From Actinomyces sp. oral taxon 171 str. F0337 (GTDB lineage Bacteria > Actinomycetota > Actinomycetes > Actinomycetales > Actinomycetaceae), in NCBI RefSeq assembly GCF_005696555.1, contig NZ_CP040005.1:2418001-2482000 (forward strand): 64,000 nucleotides of DNA, in the 5' to 3' direction. Each line of letters starts with the position of its first letter. Within the stretch, counting starts at the first letter, position 1. This document shows, piece after piece, positions 57,717 to 64,000 of the stretch. The translations under genes were made by a program, and so were the position numbers. The notes below the pieces were generated by a model. It worked only from the letters and a program-made list of their open reading frames with translations. It did no database searches and was not told the DNA's origin.

Positions 57717-58595
57717 TCACCGCTTCTTGATGAGTGAGAGCAGCGAGCCCTTCTCCCGCGGCGCCCCGAGGGCCGCAGTCACCCGATCCAGGAAGATCGC
57801 CAGGAACACGATGGACAGTCCCGCCTCGGTGCCCTTGGCGATATCGATCGTCGCGAGCGCCTTGACGACCTCCTTCCCGAGGCCGTCGGCGCCGACCATG
57901 CCCGCGATGACGGCCATCGACAGCGCCAGCATGATGACCTGGTTGACACCTGCCATGATGGTGGGGACGGCCAGGGGCAGCTGAATGCCCCGCATGATCT
58001 GCCAGTCGGTGGCGCCGAAGGAACGTCCCGCCTCGACGGTCTCCTTGTCGACCTGCTTGATGCCCAGCTCGGTCATGCGCACCCCGGGGGGCATCGCGAA
58101 GATGAGCGTGGCGAACATCCCGGGCACCACACCGATGGAGAAGAACAGGACCGAGGGGATGAGGTAGACGAAGGCCGGCATCGTCTGCATGAGGTCGAGG
58201 ACCGGGCGGATGAGGACGCTGACGTACTTGTTCCGGGATGCCCAGATCCCCAGGGGGATCGCGAAGACGAGGGCGGTCAAGGTCGCCAGGGTGACCAGGA
58301 CCAGCGTCTCCATCGCGTTCTGCCACTGCCCAAGGGAGATGATGACGAGGAAGGTGATGGCGGTCCCCAGCGCCAGCCTCCATGACTTGGCCATCCAGGC
58401 GATGAGTACGAAGACCACCACCATGATCAACGGGGGCACGGCCAGAAGCAGGTCTGCAAGAGTGTCATTGACCAGGGTTCCGGCCCTGGAGATCGCACTG
58501 AGGAAGCCGTGGAGGTGGTTCTGGATCCATACGATCAGGACCTCGACCGCGTTGCCCAGGGGAATCTTGGGAAGAGGAGTGTGTGCAGGAATCAT
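57717..58595 (-). CDS. opuAB: Glycine betaine/osmoprotectant ABC transporter permease
   Basis: ProW/OpuAB membrane subunit, 292 aa, about six to seven helices. The inner-membrane coupling motif is EAGRSFGATDWQIMRGIQLPLAVPTIMAGVNQVIML. MQTMPAFVYLIPSVLFFSIGVVPGMFATLIFAMPPGVRMTELGI is family-specific. Its ATG shares one base with the stop of the ATPase gene. Confidence 0.94.
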   Translation of the reverse strand: MIPAHTPLPKIPLGNAVEVLIVWIQNHLHGFLSAISRAGTLVNDTLADLLLAVPPLIMVVVFVLIAWMAKSWRLALGTAITFLVIISLGQWQNAMETLVLVTLATLTALVFAIPLGIWASRNKYVSVLIRPVLDLMQTMPAFVYLIPSVLFFSIGVVPGMFATLIFAMPPGVRMTELGIKQVDKETVEAGRSFGATDWQIMRGIQLPLAVPTIMAGVNQVIMLALSMAVIAGMVGADGLGKEVVKALATIDIAKGTEAGLSIVFLAIFLDRVTAALGAPREKGSLLSLIKKR

Positions 58596-59914
58596 CAGGC
58601 GTCGGCTCCTTCGGCCTCGGTGGTCTCACTGGCCTCGGCGGCCTGCTCGTCGGTCTGCTCCACGGCCGGGCCGGCCGTGCCGTCCTGCGAGTCATCGTCA
58701 GGACCGGCTGGATCGGCGCTCGAGGCACCGGTGTCCTGGTTCTGCTCGCTGATGGCGGCCAGCAGGGTGACGCGCGGAATGACGCCGGAGATCCGTCCGT
58801 CGTCATCGACGACGACGATGGGGGCCGCGTGCTGTGCGGCGTGGGCGAACAGCTCGTTGACGGGAGTCGAGTGCGCCACGACCGGCATCTCGTGGATCGT
58901 GGACAGCGGGAGCACGTCGGAGCCCTCCTTCACCGCCCGAGCGACGTCGTCCTCCCAGACATACCCGAAGGGCGAGCGGTCGCGGTTCTGGACGAGCAGC
59001 CACGGCGGCTGGTTCTCCCGCAGGAGCTTGTGGGCGGCACGGGGGCTCCGGTCCGACCCCAGGACCGCGTACGGGGGCTCCGCGATGGAGCCGGCCGTCA
59101 GGACCCGGGTACGATCGACGTCGGCCACGAACCGTGAGACGTAGTCGGAGGCGGGGTCGCGCAGGATCTCCTCGGCGGTGCCGACCTGCTCGACACGGCC
59201 GTCACGCATCATGGCGATGCGGTCACCCAGCCGCATGGCCTCGTTGAGGTCGTGGGTGATGAACAGGATCGTCTTACCGAGCTTGCCCTGGAGGTCGATG
59301 AGCTGATCCTGCATCTCCCGGCGGATGAGCGGGTCGAGGGCGGAGAAGGCCTCATCCATGAGAAGGATGTCGGTCTCGGCGGCCAGCGCCCGGGCCAGAC
59401 CGACCCGCTGACGCATTCCTCCCGAGAGCTCCCCGGGCTTGTATCCGCCCCACCCCTCGAGGCCGACCAGGGACAGGGCCTCCTTGGCCCGACGTTCACG
59501 CTCGGAGCGACCCACGCCCTGGATCTCCAGGCCGTAGGCGGCGTTCTCCCCCACTGTCCGGTGCGGCAGGAGGGCGAAGTTCTGGAAGACCATGGAGACG
59601 CGCTCACGGCGCAGCTCGCGCAGCTTCGACTTCGAGACGTGCGCCAGGTCCTCACCGTAGAGGGTCATGTTGCCGGCCGTGATGGGCAGCAGGCCGTTGA
59701 CCATGCGGATGAGCGTGGACTTCCCCGAGCCCGACAGGCCCATGACGACGAAGATCTCACCCTTGTCGACGTCGAAGGAGGTGTCGATGACGGCCGCGGT
59801 CTGCCCCGACTTCCTCAGCTGGTCCCGCGTCTTGCCGGCCTTGAGCTTCTTGACGCCATCGGACGGTCGCCGCCCGAAGACCTTGTAGACATGGTTGGCC
59901 TCAATAACTTTCAC
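58595..59914 (-). CDS. opuAA: Glycine betaine/osmoprotectant ABC transporter ATPase with CBS domains
   Basis: 439 aa. Walker A is GLSGSGKSTLIR (about 58), the signature LSGGMRQRVGLARALA, and Walker B ILLMDEAFSALDP. Residues from about 270 to 400 form a tandem CBS module (RTRVLTAGSIAEPPYAVLG; AHAAQHAAPIVVVDDDGRISGVIPRVTL), which in OpuA senses ionic strength and cyclic-di-AMP. The acidic C-terminal 45 residues are an extension. It is the first gene of the operon. Confidence 0.94.
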   Translation of the reverse strand: MKVIEANHVYKVFGRRPSDGVKKLKAGKTRDQLRKSGQTAAVIDTSFDVDKGEIFVVMGLSGSGKSTLIRMVNGLLPITAGNMTLYGEDLAHVSKSKLRELRRERVSMVFQNFALLPHRTVGENAAYGLEIQGVGRSERERRAKEALSLVGLEGWGGYKPGELSGGMRQRVGLARALAAETDILLMDEAFSALDPLIRREMQDQLIDLQGKLGKTILFITHDLNEAMRLGDRIAMMRDGRVEQVGTAEEILRDPASDYVSRFVADVDRTRVLTAGSIAEPPYAVLGSDRSPRAAHKLLRENQPPWLLVQNRDRSPFGYVWEDDVARAVKEGSDVLPLSTIHEMPVVAHSTPVNELFAHAAQHAAPIVVVDDDGRISGVIPRVTLLAAISEQNQDTGASSADPAGPDDDSQDGTAGPAVEQTDEQAAEASETTEAEGADA

Positions 59915-60466
59915 AGCACTCCTCGCGTTCTATCTCCTGGCCTGGCCGCGAGAGTCCGGAAGACGAGTTGTGAGAGCCGCTTCCGGGCCCCATGGCGGCT
60001 GCAGGCCCGATTCATAGTGCTGCGGAGAGTTCATACGGTCAATTTGAAGGGACGAAGAATTCCGCGAAGTCGGCGGACTTCAGGCCTTGACACGCCTACG
60101 GGCGCGTCCGTGGCCACGCCCGCGGAACGGGGCTGGGCCCACCTGGCACGCACCGCTGCGCACCACCGCTCAGCAACACCGTGAATGCTTGAAATCACGA
60201 CGAATACCGAGGAGCCACAGGAGTCCTGCACCCCACGAGCAAGGACGATGCACATAACCAACAACATCAATACGTGCAACTGGTCCCCCTCACGGCATTC
60301 TAATGTGATTATTATCTCACTTAGTCCGCCAGCTCGCTCCGCTCCGCGCCGGCACGGGTTGCTGGGTCCCCGAAACACCTCCCCCGCCCACCCGGAATCA
60401 CTACGCTGAGACGCACGCCCGCGGTCCGCAGGACCAACCGGGGCACCGACGGAGGAGGAGACTGCC
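59915..60466. other. Divergent intergenic region opuAA / ROK regulator
   Basis: 552 nt without a convincing gene. The A+T-richer part 60180-60325 contains the near-palindrome CTAATGTGA / TCACTTAG (60300-60324), which covers TATTAT (60310-60315), a possible -10 for the regulator gene. This could be its autoregulatory site. Confidence 0.45.
60014..60042 (-). promoter_or_regulatory. Candidate promoter of the osmoprotectant operon
   Basis: On the minus strand TTGACC (60037-60042) and CACTAT (60014-60019) are 17 nt apart, about 100 nt before the ATPase start. The -35 is good, the -10 weak. Confidence 0.4.
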
Positions 60467-61771
60467 GTGCCGGCTGCAGGATGGATCCCGGCGGACGGCC
60501 CGACCTCCTGGGGATCCCTCGGAGGTCCGGGTGCGCACGGCCCCAAGGCCCACGCCGACGTGCGCATCTCGAACATGTCGCTCATCCTGCGCCATCTCCA
60601 GACGAGCCCCGCGCTGTCGCGCACGCGCCTGACCCGAGAGACAGGACTGTCCAAGGCGACGGTATCAACGTTGGTGGCCGAGTTGTGCTCCCGAGGACTG
60701 CTCCTCGAGGAGGAGCCGGACCTGTCCGGCAACGTCGGCAGACCGAGCACGGGCCTGCGCACAGCCCCGCGCGCGGCAGCCGGGATAGGCCTGGAGATCA
60801 GCGGAGCCTCGCTGCTCCTGTCCATCGCGGACCTGACCGGGGAGGTCGTGCTGCGCCGTTCCGAGCTCGTCGGCGATGCCGAGCACCGGCCCGACCGGAT
60901 GATCGAGCACGTGGCCGCCATGCTGTCCCACGCCCTGGACCAGCTGACGCGACAGGGGACGACGGTTCCGGGAATCGTCCTGGCCCAGCCCGGGATCATC
61001 GACTACGCCGGCAACACCGTGCGCTACTCCTCCACCCTGGAGTGGCACGACATCCCCGTGGCGGACCGGGTGCGCGACGCAGTCGCCCGCCGTATGAGCC
61101 CCAAGGACAGCGTGCCCACCATCACGCTGGAGAACGACGCCAAGCTCGCCGCGCTGGCCACCTATGAGCGCTACGCACAGACCGGGGTGCGCAACCTGCT
61201 CTACCTGTCTGGCGGCGAGGGGATCGGCGCCGGCATCATCTCCGACGGCCACCTCCTGCGCGGCTGGCTGGGCCTGACCGGCGAGGTCGGCCACATGCCC
61301 GTGGAGCCCGAGGGCCTGGCGTGCCGGTGCGGGCGGCGCGGCTGCTGGGAGACCCGTTCCGGCCTGCAGGCCCTGACGTCGGCGTACCCGCCGGGCGACG
61401 CCGTGCGCGACGAGACCACCTCCCTGGATGAGCGCATCGAGATCCTGCGTCAACGCTTCGACGCCGGGGACGCCGAGCTCACTCGGAGACTGGAGCTCTC
61501 CCAGCAGGCACTCACACGCGCCCTGGCGATCCTGGAGGACGTCCTCAACCCTCAGGTGATCGTGCTGTCGGGGTACCTGGCCGCCTTCGCCGACGTATTC
61601 CTCTCCCCCACCGCCACCGCCCTGAAGGCCCGGTTGCTGGACCAGCGCGCCGCCGTGAGACTGGAGACCTCCCACCTGGGTCAGTGGGCCTCATCACATG
61701 GGGCGGCCCTGGTGGCGCTGGAGTCCGTGCTCGACAACCCCACCCTGGTGGACCGCAGGCCCACCTCCTAG
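60467..61771 (+). CDS. ROK-family transcriptional regulator
   Basis: NagC/XylR-type repressor, 434 aa. GTG 60467 has GGAGGAGGAG 6 nt upstream. The N-terminal winged helix covers about 40-95 (LILRHLQTSPALSRTRLTRETGLSKATVSTLVAELCSRGLLLEEE). The ROK sugar-kinase-like domain follows with a degenerate ATP motif, LENDAKLAALATYE, LSGGEGIGAGIISDGHLLRGWLGLTGEVGHMPVEP and the zinc motif CRCGRRGCWE. It is immediately upstream of the GH112 phosphorylase gene, so it most likely responds to an amino sugar or galactoside and controls that gene. Confidence 0.92.
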   Translation: MPAAGWIPADGPTSWGSLGGPGAHGPKAHADVRISNMSLILRHLQTSPALSRTRLTRETGLSKATVSTLVAELCSRGLLLEEEPDLSGNVGRPSTGLRTAPRAAAGIGLEISGASLLLSIADLTGEVVLRRSELVGDAEHRPDRMIEHVAAMLSHALDQLTRQGTTVPGIVLAQPGIIDYAGNTVRYSSTLEWHDIPVADRVRDAVARRMSPKDSVPTITLENDAKLAALATYERYAQTGVRNLLYLSGGEGIGAGIISDGHLLRGWLGLTGEVGHMPVEPEGLACRCGRRGCWETRSGLQALTSAYPPGDAVRDETTSLDERIEILRQRFDAGDAELTRRLELSQQALTRALAILEDVLNPQVIVLSGYLAAFADVFLSPTATALKARLLDQRAAVRLETSHLGQWASSHGAALVALESVLDNPTLVDRRPTS

Positions 61772-61825
61772 CCGTCACCAGGCATATCGACCACCTCGCC
61801 AGTAGCAGGCGGGCGCCGCATACTG

Positions 61826-61848
61826 TAGTTTGTTCGGAGTTCAGACTA
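61826..61848 (+). promoter_or_regulatory. Candidate operator before the GH112 gene
   Basis: Inverted arms TAGTTTG (61826-61832) and CAGACTA (61842-61848) match in 6 of 7 bases with a 9-nt spacer, 20 nt before the start codon. The position suits repression by the ROK protein encoded upstream. Confidence 0.4.
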
Positions 61849-61868
61849 TTCAGCCCGAAGGAGTGCTG

Positions 61869-64000
61869 ATGTCTCTCCAGACCCAGCCCGCAGCGTCGCT
61901 CCCCTCCCAGGTGGGGGGACGCCTCACCCTGCCGATCCAGACCGGCATGGATGAGGAGATCCGCCTCCTCATCGCCCGCCTGGGTGCCGACGCCGTGCGG
62001 AACTCCGACGGCACCGAGCTGCCCGACATCGTCTCGGAGCTGGCCGCCAAGGTCTACGCCACCTACTTCGTGGGACGCGGCGACAACGCCTGGGCCGACG
62101 CCCACCCCGAGGAGGCCACCCGGATCTTCCTCATGTCCGACCGGGTCGCCGCCACCGCCGACGGCCCCGTGAGCATCGACCTGCTGGCCTCCTGGTTCGC
62201 CGACCAGGTCCGCCCCGACACCGGCTGCGACATCTCGCGCTGGTGGCAGGCCCACGACCGCACCACCGGCCAGGAGCTGCCCGCTTCCGCGTGGGGCATC
62301 GAGGCCGACGGGCGCACGGTCACCGTGCACGAGGCCATCGCCGGGCACGTCTACACCGTCAGCTTCCTGGCGGTCCAGACCTGGGACCCCACCCAGATGT
62401 ACAACTACCTCACCAACGGCTGGCACGATGACCCCACCCACGTCAAGGAGAAGCCCTTCGACGTGCGCCACGAGGCCACGTGGTCACACGTGCGCACCCA
62501 CCTGAGTTCCTGGCTCTCCACGCACCCCGAGGTGGACGTGGTCCGCTTCACCACCTTCTTCTACCACTTCACCCTCGTCTACGGAGCCGACGCCACCGAG
62601 CGCTACGTCGACTGGTTCGGCTACTCCGCCTCGGTGAGCGTCCCCGCCCTGGAGGCCTTCGAGGAGGAGCGCGGCTACCGCCTCAACGCCGAGGACTTCG
62701 TCGACGCCGGCTACTACAACTCGCCCTTCCGGGTTCCCACCCGCGCCTTCCGCGACTGGATCGACTTCCAGCAGCGCTTCGTCTGCTCCCGGGTGCGAGA
62801 GCTGACCGACGCCGTCCACGCCCAGGGCAAGGAGGCGATGATGTTCCTGGGCGACAACTGGATCGGCACCGAGCCCTACGGCGAGCACTTCGCCACCACC
62901 GGCCTCGACGCCGTCGTCGGCTCCGTCGGATCGGGGGCGACCTGCCGGATGATCGCCGACATCCCGCACGTGCGCTACACGGAGGGCCGCTTCCTGCCGT
63001 ACTTCTTCCCCGACGTCTTCCACCCGGGCGGCGACCCCGTCACCGAGGCCAACCGCAGCTGGCTGGAGGCCCGGCGCGCCATCGTGCGCTCCCCCCTGGA
63101 CCGGATCGGCTACGGCGGCTACCTGTCCCTGGCCGTCGAGCACCCCGACTTCATCGACCGCGTCGAGCAGATCGTCGCGGAGTTCCGCGCCATCCACGAG
63201 CGTTCCGCGGGGCTGCGGCCGCTGACCCCCGGCTTCAAGGTCGCGGTCGTCAACTCGTGGGGCCGCCTGCGCTCCTGGATGACGCATATGGTCGCGCACG
63301 CGCTGTGGTACCGCCAGACCTACACCTACCTGGGGGTCCTCGAGGCACTGTCGGGTCTGCCGGTGGACGTGGAGTTCCTGTCCTTCGACGACGTGCGCGC
63401 CGGCCTGGCCCCGGACGTGAAGGTCCTCATCTGCGCGGGCGCCGAGGGCACCGCCTTCTCCGGGGGCGAGCAGTGGACGGATGCGGAGCTGGTGGCCGCG
63501 GTCAGCTCCTTCGTCACCGCAGGCGGGGGCCTCATCGGGGTGGGGGCTCCCAGTGCCCACCCCGCTCACGGGGTCACCTTCCAGCTCGCCGACGTCCTGG
63601 GCGTCGACCGCGAGGTCGGCTGGGGCCTGAGCACGCGCCGTCGTCCTCCCGACGTGCAGGAGCACTTCATCACCCGGGACCTGACCGGCGGCCTCGACGA
63701 CGGCGAGGGCACCCCCGACGTCGTCGTCACCAGCCCCGGTACCCAGGTGCTCGACGCCGCGGACGGTCAGGTCCGTCTCGCGGTCCACGAGCTGGGTCGG
63801 GGCAGGGCGGTGTACGCCACGGGACTGCCCTACAGCGCCCAGAACTCGCGGCTGCTGCACCGGGCCGTCTTCTGGGCCGCGGGCCGTCAGGAGGAGTTCT
63901 CCGACTGGGCGGCCCTCGACCCCAGGGTGGAGGTGGCCGCCTACCCCGATGGCCGCACCACCCTCGTCATCAACAACTCCCTGGAGCCCGTCACCACGAC
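61869..64000 (+). CDS. gnpA: 1,3-beta-galactosyl-N-acetylhexosamine phosphorylase (GH112), 3' end outside window
   Basis: At least 710 aa of a cytosolic phosphorylase that splits galacto-N-biose or lacto-N-biose with phosphate to galactose 1-phosphate and the N-acetylhexosamine. It follows the Bifidobacterium enzyme throughout: ADAVRNSDGTELPD near 40, TWDPTQMYNYLTNGW, DVVRFTTFFYHFTLVYG, and EAMMFLGDNWIGTEPYG with the general-acid Asp at about 329. RMIADIPHVRYTEGRFLPYFFPDVF follows, then NSWGRLRSWMTHMVAHA and a glutamine-amidotransferase-like third domain (GGGLIGVG). ATG 61869 has GAAGGAG just upstream. The C-terminal beta domain is cut at the window edge. The enzyme implies growth on mucin core-1 or milk-type disaccharides. 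Confidence 0.95.
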   Translation, partial: MSLQTQPAASLPSQVGGRLTLPIQTGMDEEIRLLIARLGADAVRNSDGTELPDIVSELAAKVYATYFVGRGDNAWADAHPEEATRIFLMSDRVAATADGPVSIDLLASWFADQVRPDTGCDISRWWQAHDRTTGQELPASAWGIEADGRTVTVHEAIAGHVYTVSFLAVQTWDPTQMYNYLTNGWHDDPTHVKEKPFDVRHEATWSHVRTHLSSWLSTHPEVDVVRFTTFFYHFTLVYGADATERYVDWFGYSASVSVPALEAFEEERGYRLNAEDFVDAGYYNSPFRVPTRAFRDWIDFQQRFVCSRVRELTDAVHAQGKEAMMFLGDNWIGTEPYGEHFATTGLDAVVGSVGSGATCRMIADIPHVRYTEGRFLPYFFPDVFHPGGDPVTEANRSWLEARRAIVRSPLDRIGYGGYLSLAVEHPDFIDRVEQIVAEFRAIHERSAGLRPLTPGFKVAVVNSWGRLRSWMTHMVAHALWYRQTYTYLGVLEALSGLPVDVEFLSFDDVRAGLAPDVKVLICAGAEGTAFSGGEQWTDAELVAAVSSFVTAGGGLIGVGAPSAHPAHGVTFQLADVLGVDREVGWGLSTRRRPPDVQEHFITRDLTGGLDDGEGTPDVVVTSPGTQVLDAADGQVRLAVHELGRGRAVYATGLPYSAQNSRLLHRAVFWAAGRQEEFSDWAALDPRVEVAAYPDGRTTLVINNSLEPVTT

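Overview
The window is high-GC actinobacterial DNA, about 70% G+C where I counted a line (42 of 60 bases at 16021-16080). It most resembles an oral Actinomyces-type organism. The reasons are the complete nuo operon with actinobacterial gene overlaps, GTG starts, a mycobacteria-like menaquinone gene set and a bifidobacteria-like GH112 phosphorylase. Species cannot be fixed from the sequence alone.

Layout. 0-3.2 kb: FecCD/FecE/binding-protein uptake system for an iron chelate or similar metal complex. 3.2-5.1 kb: NarL-type two-component pair. 5.2-9.4 kb: minus-strand series of an APH-fold kinase, a P-loop kinase, HtpX, a GNAT acetyltransferase and alanine dehydrogenase. 9.5-12.9 kb: FprA-like ferredoxin reductase and an OmpA-domain lipoprotein. 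13.0-32.3 kb: one long minus-strand transcription unit, menJ-like reductase - nuoA to nuoN - polyprenyl diphosphate synthase, with most genes overlapping by 1-8 nt. Around it lie menG and menF (+), htrA, menD, menC and argF (-). NADH dehydrogenase and the making and tailoring of its quinone are therefore genetically coupled.

41.7-56.1 kb is an accessory island of clearly lower G+C (24 of 60 bases at 43081-43140). It lies between two paralogous small membrane-protein genes (41093-41665 and 56158-56688). It holds a tight seven-gene minus-strand operon (47661 to 42108): Dabb-domain protein, EamA exporter, DUF2000 protein, PaaK-like adenylating ligase, class IV aminotransferase, a BacA-type (bacilysin) prephenate-decarboxylase homologue and an ornithine-cyclodeaminase-family dehydrogenase. 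I read it as an undescribed biosynthetic cluster for a small molecule derived from a non-aromatic tyrosine-like amino acid. Next to it is a 4.3 kb insertion-sequence nest: a decayed IS3 element split by an IS256-family element with an 8-bp target duplication, followed by a second decayed IS3. A TrmB-type regulator, a decayed IS5 element and an intact IS5-superfamily element follow.

56.7-60 kb: glycine betaine/osmoprotectant ABC transporter (binding protein, permease, ATPase with CBS domains), minus strand. 60.4-64 kb: ROK-family regulator and a GH112 galactosyl-N-acetylhexosamine phosphorylase that runs off the window, pointing to use of host mucin or milk glycan disaccharides. I saw no rRNA, tRNA or CRISPR array.
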